From Musa acuminata AAA Group (Eukaryota > Streptophyta > Magnoliopsida > Zingiberales > Musaceae): 64,000 nucleotides of DNA. Positions 34,007 to 45,761 of the stretch are shown piece after piece. The stretch lies in the NCBI RefSeq assembly GCF_036884655.1, contig NC_088331.1, forward strand, positions 13,254,501-13,318,500. The letters are read 5' to 3'. Position 1 is the first letter of the stretch, and every line of letters starts with the position of its first letter. The notes under the pieces were generated by a model. That model did not search any database. It was given only the letters and a program-made list of their open reading frames with translations, and was not told the DNA's origin. The translations under genes and the position numbers were made by a program.

Positions 34007-36115
34007 AGCGGTGCTTCATCGTGGTGTGACCCAAGAGTGGGTGGATGAAGGTCGATTGCCAAAGGACCGAACAAAATCGAAGGTGGAAGAGACCCTGCGA
34101 TGTATTGGTAGAGGCCACACATGAAGGGTTCACAATTCGAGTTCATCCCACAAGGATCATAATGCAATAGAGATGTCACCAGGAGGCGATATGGTGCAGC
34201 GGATCGTGGTGGAACAGTTCGTGGCAATACGATTCACACAACCTAGCCCCGTGAGGGACTAGATCATACGGAAGTATGATCGGGAGCTATTGGAAGCTCC
34301 ACTTCGGTGAACAACACGACGGCAAGAAGGGCTATGGATTCAAGGAGTGAAGGCCATGGTACCGCAGAGGCGGGTCTTCCGTGCGTGCATCGAATTTTGC
34401 ATCGGATGAAAGCCTTGGTCATTAGCATATGGGGGCTGTGTTCCACCAAGGGAAAAGTTCGAATGCAAGTACCAGTGAGTCCCATGGGAGGGACTTGATC
34501 ATACAATGGTATGATCGAAGCAGCTGGAGAGTTGGACTGCTCCAGAGCTCATATTCGCTTAAGGGAGCCCGACAAGTCAGAGGACAAGGTCGAGTAAGCG
34601 AACGTTGCTACCAAGGAAGCTAAGGAGAACAGAATCAGTGCAAACCCTACAACGTGATGGCAGAGGCCGTGCATGGGAGTTGTAGTCTGTCTTTCCATCG
34701 ACCAAAGGGTGTTGCTTGGAGAACATAGAGGTGTTGAAGTAGGGGGTCGAAAGGGGCGAGGAAGTGACGACGAGTCCAGAGGGACTTAGCTACCTAAAAT
34801 CAAGCATCAGATAGAATGGAGGTGGACTCGGAGGAGTACCACAGAGGCATATCTACTGATTGTGAAGAAAAGGGATGCAGATGCGAGGCGACGGATAGTA
34901 GTGCCATGGGCATGGCAGCGCCATGGTACCGCAGAGGCAGAACTTCCATGAAAGTCATTGATCCCTTGCTCTCATGGAGGGAGAGCGCTTGGTCGTGAAA
35001 GGGGCCGAGGAGGTGGAGCATGCAGAGGCAAACTCCAAGTTCCGAGACAAGGCTAAAGGGCAGAGGCCAAGGAACTTCGTAAGACCGGTGTCAATGAGTT
35101 TCTCATCAAGATAGCCGAAAGTGAAGGACTTCGAGTCATGTAAGAGTGCACGACCAAGAAACGAAGTAGTCAGTACGCGGTGCTGTACCTTCGCTACTCA
35201 GGAGAGTAGGCGGCAGGGTTGATGGAGAAGACGATACAATCCTAGAGGCGACCAAATCTATTAGAGAATTACTCCAAGTTGGGGTGAAAACTTCTTGCAT
35301 TCCAGAAGTTCGATGGCATTGAGAAGGTGAATCACAGTAGCTAACTCAACGCAAGGAGTGCAAACACTTCAAGTGCTTCAGAAGTGTGAGCAAAGAGCAG
35401 GCGAAAGCTAGTAACCAGCTCGATGCATGGAGTACAACCTCGAGGAGGCGGGCGAAGTCAAGTAACCTTTGCCTTCTCAACCCTTAAGAGAATGGGCGAA
35501 ACCGAGTACCCCAATTCTCTTATCTATCCAGTAGAGGAGCTCTGCATAAGTTCAAAGACCCTTCAAAGATAATGGAAGACAATAGTTGTCAAATCCTCAC
35601 CAATGATGATCAGTGTTACTGAGAGTAGATTGTCCGCTTCATTTCCCAACGAAATGCCAATCGAAAGAGGAAGTGATGCGAACCTACTTGGATGTGACAA
35701 CTAAGTGAAAGAAGAGTCAATGAGCAAATTTTATGGAGGAAGGACCCAAATCTTCAGAAGTTTGCGAGACGATGATCGTTAAAAGCTCCAACAAGCATCC
35801 ACCCAGTTCAAACAGCATTAGGCATTTGAGAGATTGGCGCAGTAAGGATGGTATTTTCCTTCATCTGGAGGATCCGCAGGAACCAATAAGGATCAACACA
35901 ACTCAGCCAACCCCACACTAGAGTCAGAGTCATTGGCGAGTTGAAGCAACAAGGCAGATCAAAGGTTTGACTACTCAAAAATAGCAGCGGAGAGCAGCTG
36001 GGAGCCAAGAGACGCATTGCAGCTGGAGCAGAAGATTGAAGATTCAGCAGAGGCGAGGAGTTGCAGTGTCGACAAAGGCTTCGACGAGGACGTCGAAGGA
36101 ATAAGTGGGGGAGAA

Positions 36116-36561
36116 TGTCACGGACAAACTTCTAAACAGGATGTTTGATGTAATGCTTATGTATGTCCGTGTCTTTTGGTATGTTCATGCTTTGTACAGC
36201 ATGTTGAGGGACGGCCGAAGGCTTAATAGTCCCATTTTAGTTGGGATGGTGGCCGCTTTAGGCTTGCAAATAAAGGTTGTGTCATGTGGACACGTGTGAG
36301 AGATTTTTGGTCTATAATGGATCATTTTACCCTTTGTTATGCAACTGTTCAGAGCTTGTAAAGTCTGTTTGTAATTTGCATTGTCTATAAAATATTTTTC
36401 GGAGATATTTGCTTGTGGATCCCGAGTGAGGCCTTTTCTCTGTCCTGTTCTCTCTTTTGTGGGACCTAAGGGACCATGGGAGGCTTCGGGGAGGCTGACC
36501 TTTGCGGACGAACACGCAAGGGTGCCGCACGACTTAGGCAAAACCAGCTAAGTCTATGATA
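36116..36561 (+). repeat. 3' LTR of LARD A
   Basis: Starts TGTCACGGACAAAC and ends AAGTCTATGATA (final CA decayed to TA). Confidence 0.92.
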
Positions 36562-37660
36562 ATGCGATGACCAAATGGAGATCGTACTTGATCAGGCGAC
36601 GCTTTCAAATCAAGACCGACAATAAAAGCCTAAAATATTTCTTAAAGCACAAGATATCTTCCCCCGAGCAACAAAAATGGGTAACAAAGCTTTTTGGATA
36701 TGATTATGAAATAACTTCCAAAATGGGGAAAGAGAATGTTGTTGCAGATGCGCTTTCGTGGCTACCAGAGCAAGCTGAATTTTCGATCATTTCACTTCTG
36801 ACCAGCGACTTCCTTGAGGATATTAAGAGGGAATGGTAGGAAGATCCAGAGACCAGTAAGATCATAAAAAAATTGGAAGAAGCACCAAGCTTCGTGACTC
36901 ATTACAGTTGGGACTTAAAAGAATTACGCTATAAGGGATGCATTGTGCTTGTGCCAAATTCTACTTGCATAAAGACTATCCTTCAAGAGATGCATTCCAC
37001 ACCTATGGTCGGGCACTCCGGATTCCTTAAAACCTATAAGAGAATTAAACAATTTTTTTATTGGGTAGGGATGAAAAATATTATTGCTAAATTTGTGACA
37101 GAATGTGATGTATGTCAACGACATAAAAGTGAGATAGTGGCAAGTCCCAGAAAGCTACAAACCTTACTCGTCCCAGACTTAATATGGATTAATATATCAA
37201 TGGACTTCATCGAAGGGCTTCCCTCATCACAAGGAAAAGGTATAATTCTTGTCGTGATTGATCGCCTTACAAAGTATGCTCACTTTTGCACTGTTTGTAA
37301 TCCCTACACTACTTCTAGTATTGCTCGAATCTTTATGGAGAATATTATAAAATTACATGGGATGTCAAGATCTATTATAAGTGATCATGATAGGGTCTTC
37401 ACAAGTAAATTTTGGACAGTTATTCCAGATGCAAGGCACTAAATTGAAAATGAGTACAGCGTATCACCCATAAACTGATTATCAGACTGAAGTGGTGAAC
37501 AGGTGCTTGGAGACATATCTCAGATGCTTCACCAGTGACTAGTCAAAAGAGTGGACAAAGTAGCTTTCCTAGGCCGAGTGGTGGTATAATACAACTTAGC
37601 ATTCATCCACAAAATGTACTCCCTATGAGGTTATGTATGACTGACCTCCCCTTGTGATCC
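36562..37660 (+). pseudogene. Gypsy B RNase H (rest) and integrase
   Basis: RNase H resumes with KWRSYLIRRRFQIKTDNKSL and NVVADALSWLPEQ. After a TAG at 36837-36839 the integrase (36873-37442) has the HHCC zinc region (H in MHSTPMVGHSGF, and CDVCQRHK) and catalytic aspartates in WINISMDFIEGLP and IISDHDRVFTS. Past 37442 the frame shifts; stops and remnants continue (SAYHP region, then EVMYD). Confidence 0.88.
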
Positions 37661-38271
37661 CAAAATATATGTTGGGCACCTCTAAAGAAGAATAAGTAGA
37701 TGGGGAACTACAGGACAAAGACAAAATGCTAAAGTTGCTAAAAGATAATCTCACTACAGCTCAAGCAAGGATGAAATAGCAATATGATCAACATAAAAGT
37801 GAAAAAGAATTTTCAGTAGGAGATTGGGTCTTCCCACGACTCCAGTCATACAAGCAAACATCAACCTAAACCAAAGCATCTATGAAGCTTTCACCTCGGT
37901 TCTATGGACCCTACTAAATTTTAGAGCACATCGGAGCGGTAGCATACATATTGGACTTACCCGCTAGCTCTCGAATTTATCCAGTCTTTCATGTGTCGTG
38001 TTTAAAGCTCAAGCTGGGACAAAACGAGACAACTCAAAGCCATCTACCAAATATGACTATCCAAGGAGAACTCTAGACCTAGCCGAGTGTCAATTATTGA
38101 TCGATGGATCGTGACTCGATGACGATGACCCACTACTAAAGTGCTAATATAGTAGGCGAACCTACTAGTAGAAGATGCTACTTTAGAGAACTATGACGAC
38201 TTGAAGATCAAATTCCCAGAATTCATGGATCTTCAGCCTCGAGGACAAGGCTGATTTGAAGAGGGCGTGTC
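37661..38271 (+). pseudogene. Gypsy B integrase C-terminus, chromodomain-like tail and purine tract
   Basis: Recognisable by match to 2590-2777 of gypsy A (IDRWIVTR.., ENYDDLKIKFPEFMDLQPRG). Interrupted by stops. The purine tract GAAGAGGGCG lies at about 38258-38267, just before the 3' LTR. Confidence 0.75.
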
Positions 38272-38587
38272 TGTTATGACTTTAGCTAGGAGAGTCTTAA
38301 TTGAGTTTCATTGAAATAGACATTCATGTAAAACCTATCTACTCGACCCTTATTAAAAAGGTGAAGAGGTCGGCTAGGGTTAGGGTTAGTTGAGAGGTTG
38401 CTTCTTAGAGTATGAGTCTTATTAGGAGTTTGTTAGAAGTAGGAGTCTTGAGTAGAAGTCCTATTAGGAGTTGGGGTTTAGAAGCCCTATAAATAGTCAT
38501 GTATTCATCCTCTTTTAACAAGTAATACATGAATCTTCTTAGCAGCATTTGAGTAGCAACCTGGAGGAAGAAACCCCTATAGATAGT

Positions 38588-39290
38588 GATGCATGTAGAC
38601 CCATGTCAACTCATACCATAGGTGGTTACTCCGACTTTATTACTTTTACTTATGATTTCTCAAGGTATGAACATGTATACTTGATGAAGTACAAGTCCGA
38701 GGCCTTTAAGAAATTCAAAGAGTATAAGAATGAAGTGGAGAACCAGATTGGAAAGAGTATCAAGACTCTTCGATCAAATCGAGGAGGTGAGTACTCGAGT
38801 ACAGAGAGAGCCACTGAGCTGTTGGAACTCATACATAGTGATGCATGTAGACCCATGTCAACTCATACCATAGGTGGTTACTCCGACTTTATTACTTTTA
38901 CTTATGATTTCTCAAGGTATGAACATGTATACTTGATGAAGTACAAGTCCGAGGCCTTTAAGAAATTCAAAGAGTATAAGAATGAAGTGGAGAACCAGAT
39001 TGGAAAGAGTATCAAGACTCTTCGATCAAATCGAGGAGGTGAGTACTCGAGTACAGAGAGAGCCACTAAGCTGTTGGAACTTATACATAGTGATGCATGT
39101 AGACCCATGTCAACTCATACCATAGGTGGTTACTCCGACTTTATTACTTTTACTTATGATTTCTCAAGGTATGAACATGTATACTTGATGAAGTACAAGT
39201 CCGAGGCCTTTAAGAAATTCAAAGAGTATAAGAATGAAGTGGAGAACCAGATTGGAAAGAGTATCAAGACTCTTCGATCAAATCGAGTAC
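38588..39290 (+). repeat. In-frame tandem triplication of copia integrase sequence (252-bp unit)
   Basis: The period is exactly 252 bp = 84 codons, so the frame 38549-39397 stays open for 282 codons. Each unit reads ACRPMSTHTIGGYSDFITFT through KTLRSNRGGEYSSTERATEL. The sequence matches copia B integrase (24405-24710 minus strand) and carries the same Asp-to-Asn change (LRSN), so it is catalytically dead. Units are near-identical by eye, implying recent amplification or a polymerase/assembly event. Confidence 0.9.
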
Positions 39291-39344
39291 AGAGAGAACC
39301 AGAGTGGACAAGGGAGAACCAGTCATCCACTGAGCTGGTTCCTC

Positions 39345-39700
39345 TTTTTAGATACACCATTGAGTTGAGGTGTATAAGGAGGTGTCTATTAGCATAGAAT
39401 CCCATGGTCCTTGAGGAATTGGGTGAACTCTGTACTCGAGTACTCACCTCCTCGATTTGATCGAAGAGTCTTGATACTCTTTCCAATCTGGTTCTCCACT
39501 TTATTCTTATACTCTTTGAATTTCTTAAAGACCTCGGACTTGTACTTCATCAAGTATACATGTTCATACCTTGAGAAATTATAAGTAAAAGTAATAAAGT
39601 CAGAGTAACCACCTATGGTATGAGTTGATATTAGTCTACATGCATCACTATGTATGAGTTCCAACAGCTCAGTGGCTCTCTCTCCCGTTCCACTAAACAT
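39345..39700 (-). repeat. Inverted copy of the same copia integrase segment
   Basis: Minus strand open at 39389-39700, [20 protein letters not shown] to [12 protein letters not shown], extending about 45 nt further than the triplicated unit on the integrase 3' side. With the direct copies to the left it forms a near-palindrome with a short spacer (about 39290-39345). Confidence 0.88.
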
Positions 39701-39802
39701 TCATCCAATCTGGTTCCACTAAACATTCATCCAGTGACTAGTCAAAAGAGTGGACAAGGGATCAACCCCAAGCTTAGAATCCACAAGGGTTCTAACACAA
39801 TG

Positions 39803-41152
39803 CTCCTCAAGTCTCGATGCCTACTATTTTAGGAGGAGAAGGGGAAAGGAGAATAGGATATAGTAACCAAAAAAAGCTCTAGCCTATGAACCATTGGTTC
39901 CCTCCTATTTATAGAGGTCCCTTGTCAACATAACCCTAATGGATCCTATCATATTGAGTATTGGATCTCTATCCAACTACCCAAGCCTCTTAGATTAGTG
40001 GATCTCTATCCAATAATCTCTCATTGGATCTTATTGGATCTCATCCATAGGATCCAATAATTCATTGGCTTATTGGATATTCAATACGATAGGGGCTCCA
40101 ACGGATATCTCATATCTGAACCTCTACTCATCGTAATTCTTACCATATGTGTATGACCCTCTAGGCTCAATATCAAGTTGGCTATAAGACATACTTGTTA
40201 GAACTCCTTATAGCTCAGTGAATTATTATCTTCATAATAATTCACTCGACTCATCGATTGCAGACGTACTAGGCCACTATGCCGTAATCCCCAAATGATA
40301 TAAGGGAATCCAATCCATTGGATCTCTTTGTCCTCAATTACTGTATACCTATAGTCCCTTATCCATCTAATATCCTAGAGACCGTATGTCAGGCATAGTG
40401 CTGTCAGACTCATAAAGTTTCTACTTGAGTCTTGCTCTAATCAAATTCTTCCGGAGAACTCTCTCTCTAAATCCGATAATCCTAGCCAAAGATTTATCTG
40501 AGCAAAAACACATGGATATTTCTCTCATGATACCGAGAATGGATAATCCTCTATCGACACTCAATAGTCCTCATAAGGTTAGCTACCACTCTCGATAACT
40601 GGTTATGTTAGATTTGGAACCTTCAGACCTTTAAGTTTGATATCAAAGAGTTGAGTATTCATACAAGACATCCTTGGTGTCTCAGGTCTAAGGACTAGAT
40701 ATACCACTAGGACTACAGAATTGCTATATAACAATAAGGCATCTTCAATCATCCAGCATTCCGTAAGCGGATCAATTAGTGAACTCATTCTCAAATAAGC
40801 ACATGTATTGTATCCCTGGTGTCCCCACACGAGTAGGTATGAGATCAGCTGCATCCATCATATGAACGGGTATATAGTACATCAGTCTGTCTGGTTATCT
40901 CGATGTCCCTTTCGAGTAACTTATAACCACGATTATTCAGGATCTGTGTTTAAAGGCAAATCAGTATCATTATTATGATCTAATCACGATCTGATTCTTA
41001 TTGCACAGATCCATGGACATCACAATATATTCAAAAAAAATATAATATAAAGTGATAAAATGTCAAATAATAATAATAAGCAAAAAGACTACGTGTCAAG
41101 TCATACGTGTCATCATTCATGTGATTGACTTACAAAGCACCTATGACTAGCA
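39803..41152 (-). repeat. 5' LTR of copia B, part 2
   Basis: Continues from 28224 after gypsy B; ends (plus strand) CACCTATGACTAGCA. TATTTATAGAGG TATA box near 39906. Confidence 0.88.
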
Positions 41153-42308
41153 AACCTCTTAGATTAGTGGGTCTCTATCCAATAATCTCTTATTAGCTCT
41201 ATTTAGATCTCATCTATGGGATCAAATAAATCAGGGACTTAATGGATATTCAATAAGATAGGGGATCCGATGGATATCTCATATTTGAACATCTACTCGT
41301 CGCACCTACCATATATATGTGATCCACTAGGCCCAATATCGAGCTGACCATTAGTCATATTTTTCAAAACTCTTTTTGGCTTAATGAATTATTATTTTTA
41401 TAATAATTCACTTGACTCATCGATTATGATCGTACTATGTCACTATGTCATAGTCCCCAAACTATATAGGGGAATCCAATCCTTTGGACCTATTTGTCCT
41501 CAATTACCATATACCTATAGTCCCTCATCTATCTAGTATCCTAAAGACCGTATATCAAACATAGTGTTGTCATGCCTATATGATTTTTTCTCTAGTCTCG
41601 CTCTAATCAAATTCTCCTAGATAACTCTTTCTTGCTCAATCTAAATAAGCAAAGGATTTGTCTAAGCAAGAATACATAAAATATTCCTCTCATGATACCA
41701 AGAGTGAATGATATTTTATTGATACTCAATAGCCCTTGTCATGTTGGTTATCACTCCCGATGAGTAGTTATACTAGATTTGGAACTTATAAACCTATAAG
41801 TCCAATATTAAAGAGTAGAATACTCATAAAAGACATCCTTGATGTCTCAAGTCTAAAGACCAAGTACACCACTAGGATAACAAAATCATTGTATAGCAAT
41901 GAGATATCATCAACCATCTAACATTGCATGAGTGGATCAATCAGTAAACTCGTTCTCCAATAAGCACCTGCACAGTAACCCTTAGCGTCCCCAAACAAAC
42001 AGCTATGAGATCAACGACCTCAATCATATGGACGGATATACAACACACTAGTATGTCCGATTATCTCAATATCCTTCTCGAGTAACCTATGACCAAGATT
42101 ATTTAAGATTTATGTTTAAAGATAAATCGATCTCATTATGATGATTCGATTCCTATTACACAAATTCATAAACATCATAATATATTTATACAATAAATAA
42201 TATAAAATAAAAAAAAAATATCATAATAATAATAAATAAATAAAATATATATCAAATCACACGTGTCATCACTCACGTGATTAATTTGTATGGCACCTAT
42301 GACTAGCT
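41153..42308 (-). repeat. Copia C LTR, part 2
   Basis: Joins to 20625 across copia B (AGCC | CTCTTAGATTAGTGG as in the undisturbed LTR at about 21063). Ends (plus strand) CACCTATGACTAGCT. More decayed than the copia B LTRs. Confidence 0.8.
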
Positions 42309-43851
42309 CCTATGATATCGAACCCTCTTTTTAGTCAAAGTCTTAAATTGACATTCTTATCAATACGATGTCACCCTAATTGATACGTCAAATATAGAAT
42401 TCTAAGCAACAAAATATTTATGTTAAGATACAACAACTACATAAAGACGACATCCCACCTGTCAATCTCTTTTTTTTCAACAACCACAAGTGACACAAAA
42501 CAAAATGTATTTATCTAAGATAGCACATGAAAATACAACATTATTTGTCCCAAGTATTCCAATAAGTTCCTAAAAACACTTCCATGGCCATCGTACTTAA
42601 AGGATATTCCTATAAGCAATCAGAAAATAGAATGGGAACAGGAGTTATCAATCAACTAGGAGACATTCGTTGAAGTCAAAGAAGACTAACATACTCCCTG
42701 TGCAAACGTTAGGGAACCTCTCTTTTGATATGCCAGTTAAATTGTATTCCTGCAACTTAATCATAATTGACGCCTGGATTATCAGTTTACATGTTCTGCA
42801 ATATGAAGGCATAAAATAAGCTAAAAGGAAAATAACAACGTGGGTGTCATTAACATAAGAAAACCATAAATGGGCCTAATACCATCCACATAACCTAGAG
42901 ATATACTTCAGAAGTAGAGGAACTTGCCTTGGTGCCGGATCCAACTACATAATCTTGTCTTTGTTTGAGTGGAGAATAACTGGTGCTTAAATCTAGATAA
43001 AGAACAATGCAAATACAGATGAAACCTCCAAAAAATATCTTCTGAAAATTCCATAACATTCTATATGCAGAACACAACCATGTGAATCAGATCCATTTCA
43101 GAACACAACCATAAAATTATTTGTCAAAATGATTGAAAGCACAAGTAATCATCTGCATTAAATGTGGCTCATGAGAAGTCTTTAAATTTCAGAAAACGAG
43201 AAAGAATATCATGTGAATCAGATCCATTTCAGAAAACGAGAAAGCATATTATGTGAATCAGCATCCACTGCTCGTAAAATAATCATCTTTTCCAACAATC
43301 ACCACTATGTTGTCGTGTGCTAGTCAACTTTTATATCTCCTCACTAGCTCCGATGGAGAATTTTGTAGATAATTATCCACGATAACCCACAAGTAAATAC
43401 AACAACCTTACCAGTACTCTTACTCTGACACATCATTTATTAATTTAATTTAAAGCAGATCCTAACTTAAGTTATTGCCAATATCATTTCATTCCACTTC
43501 CTCTCTTCATTCTCTTCATCTGCCTTTGCCACCACCTTGTGTGTGTAGACGAGGTGGGAAAGTGGAGGATGACAGGTGGGGACAGTGTGTTGGCAGTAAT
43601 AGTATGGGAAAGGAAGAGGCTGAATAGTACAAAAGATGGAGGAGGTAGGTCATCACCAGAGGAGAAACTGCAATGTGCTGGATGAAGAAATGGCAGGATG
43701 TTGCAGCAGAGGTGGTGGAGAAAATTTGTTAAAAGATAAAGAAAAATAAGATATTCAAAAGATTTTCTTCTTTCGAACTTGCAATGGACTCTTTGAATGA
43801 AATGAAGCCAAGGTGTTGAGTTGTCAATATAAATAAGGGAGAGGCTTCATT
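42309..43851. other. Gene-flanking sequence downstream of the PPR gene
   Basis: No transposon or coding frame I can support. It is likely to include the PPR 3' UTR near 43500-43851. Short direct repeats occur at about 43081-43265 (GTGAATCAGATCCATTTCAG twice; CAGAAAACGAGAAAG twice). A TTCATC-rich stretch lies at 43500-43530. Confidence 0.5.
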
Positions 43852-44985
43852 TTAATCATGAGTTACCATGGGGGTCATGTACAAATTTTCCAGTCCTCTA
43901 CTTCTTAGCAAGTCCATCAACATATCCAAACTATCCATGTCATTTTTCTCCTTGCAGAGTTTCAGGAGGTTTGTGATGTTTGTAGGTCTAGGCCTCCACC
44001 TGTGTACACCTTCAGATGATGCTGCTGCTTTTATACACAGTAGTGCCTCTGAAAGCCGCTTCTCCTTTGTATAGCCTTCTGCAAGGAACTCCCATGTGTT
44101 TGGTTTTGGCTTCCCACCTTTCTCTAGAAATCCATCAAGAACATCTTTTGCCTTACCAACTAGCCCTTCCTTGACGTATGAACTCATTAGGATGTTGCAG
44201 ATCCTGGGATCATAGCTCGATGTGCTTGATAGCCACTCTTCATATATCACTTCAGCTCCATCCATATCTCCAAGTCGTATCAAAGAAGAAAGCATTGATT
44301 GGTAACCCAAATTTAGGATGCTAGGGAAGCTTGATTTGTACCAATTCCAAATTCGATAAACTTCTTCTCTCTTCCCAATATTTCCATAGAGGCCAATAAG
44401 ATAATTAAAAGGTGTTCGGTCCCTGCCAGTCATTCTGATCTCAGCATCCTTTAAGCAACTCTCTGCCTTTTCAAAATTGCCAAGTCTAGTGTACATTGTA
44501 GCAAGTGTAGTGTATGTGGTCCAATTTGCATTTATATTGCTGTCAGAAGTCATTTCTCCTACCACTCGTTCCATCTCCTCTACATCTTCCATAGAAGCAC
44601 AATTTGTTATCCATATATTATAGGTGTATATATCGAAAGTCACATTTTTCTCTTTCATTTCATTAATCAACATACCAACTTTCTCATGCTCTTCAACGTT
44701 CATGTAAAGAGTCATCATGACATTGAATGGAAGAGCATCACTTGCATAGCCTTTGCTTTTCATTGTCTCCATAATGGCCTCTGCCTTGTCTTTGATCTTT
44801 GCTTGGCCATAAACATTTAGAAGAGCGCCATATGTGCGCTTGTCCATTAAGTTATCAGGAAGGTTTGAAAAGTGATTTTCAGCATGTGAAATGCCATGTA
44901 CTTTAGCAATGAGATCCAACTGAATCGCCATGTCACTAGATGTAAGAGTAAATCGATCCCCTTGTGCAGCCATCCAGTTATAGAC
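43852..44985 (-). CDS. Pentatricopeptide repeat protein, exon 2 (C-terminal 377 residues)
   Basis: P-class PPR protein similar to the At4g02820-type mitochondrial family. PPR proteins of this class bind organellar RNA and influence its processing, stability or translation. Open from the acceptor TTTCAATAG|GTC at 44986 to TAA at 43852-43854. About eight PPR-like helix pairs are visible, for example TYGALLNVYGQAKIKDKAEA, PFNVMMTLYMNVEEHEKVGM, TYTTLATMYTRLGNFEKAES and ICNILMSSYVKEGLVGKAKD. There is no E/DYW tail. With exon 1 the protein is 510 residues, near the family's usual length, without stop or frameshift. The upstream exon is 17.4 kb away; the junction keeps phase 0 and gives the family motif SLE|VYNWM. 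Function in this plant is inferred. Confidence 0.92.
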   Translation of the reverse strand, partial: VYNWMAAQGDRFTLTSSDMAIQLDLIAKVHGISHAENHFSNLPDNLMDKRTYGALLNVYGQAKIKDKAEAIMETMKSKGYASDALPFNVMMTLYMNVEEHEKVGMLINEMKEKNVTFDIYTYNIWITNCASMEDVEEMERVVGEMTSDSNINANWTTYTTLATMYTRLGNFEKAESCLKDAEIRMTGRDRTPFNYLIGLYGNIGKREEVYRIWNWYKSSFPSILNLGYQSMLSSLIRLGDMDGAEVIYEEWLSSTSSYDPRICNILMSSYVKEGLVGKAKDVLDGFLEKGGKPKPNTWEFLAEGYTKEKRLSEALLCIKAAASSEGVHRWRPRPTNITNLLKLCKEKNDMDSLDMLMDLLRSRGLENLYMTPMVTHD

Positions 44986-45761
44986 CTATTGAAATGAAAA
45001 GATGAAAGGTATGACTTATGAGTCTTCTGCAACAGACATGTCATGAAAAATATTCATATACGATTGGAGATGGATCAAACAAGTAGGCTCCATCAATTGG
45101 AAAATGGTGTTTCCACTTTCCACTATAAAAATCTTTCTCTAGATCCAGAGTTATCGAACACATCCAATTCTCAGCAAAAGAAGGAAACCAAATAACTAAT
45201 CTTGACTCTAGAATATTCGGACAAATCCTTTAAACATCCAATCCATGAAAATTATACAAGAAACTACTAAAGCGAAAAACGAATGAGAATGAGAGCAACT
45301 ACAGGTCTACATTTGCAAGAGCAGCATTACCAATCTTTAATTTTTTTCCCATTATCATTAGCTACAGTATATGTGATACAATTCGCAAATCAATGACCTT
45401 AAAAATATTTGAACTACACTATATAATGCATCCTCCAAACTCAGCCATGTTAACAACGTCTCAGCAAGCAAATCATCAGAGTTAAAGTGAAGTAGTGAAC
45501 CTTGTACTCCTTAGAGTCAATACAGAATCACCAATCAGAAGTTAGTCCTATGATTGATTAGAGTATCTATTACACTTATTGAATTCCCTCCTAGTTGCTA
45601 CCATTACTAGTCATTACTGATTTTCACATGGTACAGGACCTAGCTGATAGTGAATTACAAGTTAAATTGCAGACTTCTAGCCATCTACAAAATTTTCATC
45701 ATGAACTGTCTTTCTTATTTACCCAAGAAATTAAGCTATCTAACCTAGTTAAAAATATAAT

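Larger units (their letters stand above)
31997..36561 (+). mobile_element. LARD A: non-autonomous LTR retrotransposon, copy 1 of 3
   Basis: 5' LTR 31997-32441 and 3' LTR 36116-36561 (445 and 446 bp, about 18 differences by eye). Primer site TGGTATCAGAGC 32444-32455; purine tract AAGTGGGGGAGAA 36103-36115. The target duplication is ATGC (31993-31996 and 36562-36565). Dropping the element and one ATGC restores the flanking RNase H frame, which confirms the boundaries. The 3.67-kb interior has no gag, protease, RT or integrase motif on either strand, so it fits the class of large retrotransposon derivatives. Copies 2 and 3 are at 49733-54284 and 56672-61239. Confidence 0.93.
38585..39765. other. 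Patchwork of copied retrotransposon fragments in the gypsy B 3' LTR
   Basis: In order: three direct copies of a 252-bp copia integrase segment (38588, 38840, 39092; the third ends near 39287); a short scrambled joint with ACAAGGGAGAACCAG-type repeats; an inverted copia integrase copy (about 39345-39700); two copies of TTCCACTAAACATTCATCCA (about 39690-39735); and a stretch GTGACTAGTCAAAAGAGTGG that also occurs in gypsy B integrase (about 37537-37556). Mixed, short, locally derived pieces of both orientations look like filler from template-switching repair. Confidence 0.85.
28225..39797 (+). mobile_element. Gypsy B: Ty3/gypsy element, chromovirus-like
   Basis: 5' LTR 28225-28601, primer site 28604-28615, gag, protease remnant, RT, RNase H, integrase, chromodomain-like tail, purine tract, 3' LTR from 38272. 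It is flanked by CAATA (28220-28224) and CAATG (39798-39802), a 5-bp duplication with one mismatch inside the copia B LTR. It is interrupted by LARD A in RNase H and by a patchwork in its 3' LTR. All coding parts contain stops. Confidence 0.9.
38272..39797 (+). repeat. 3' LTR of gypsy B, with an internal replacement
   Basis: LTR sequence at 38272-38584 and 39766-39797. About 30 bp of LTR (present in the 5' LTR as AGTTCCAAGGAGGCTGATCC and following bases) is replaced by about 1.2 kb of foreign pieces, described separately. Confidence 0.88.
20626..41152 (-). mobile_element. Copia B: complete Ty1/copia element, interrupted by gypsy B
   Basis: 3' LTR 20626-22236, gag-pol remnant 22397-26113, leader to 27949, primer site 27950-27961, and 5' LTR 27963-28224 continued at 39803-41152. 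It is flanked by AGCCT (20621-20625) and AACCT (41153-41157), a 5-bp duplication with one mismatch, and the sequences outside rejoin as a single copia C LTR. Without gypsy B the element is about 8.95 kb. Confidence 0.9.

Noticed and set aside
42895..43077. Small gene downstream of the PPR gene (60 codons, minus)
   Set aside because: Starts and ends without domain or splice support; more likely downstream flank or 3' UTR.
44847..45044. Alternative first exon of the PPR gene reading through the acceptor
   Set aside because: It is in another frame from the PPR repeats; the acceptor at 44986 with exon 1 at 62432-62830 gives the family motif.
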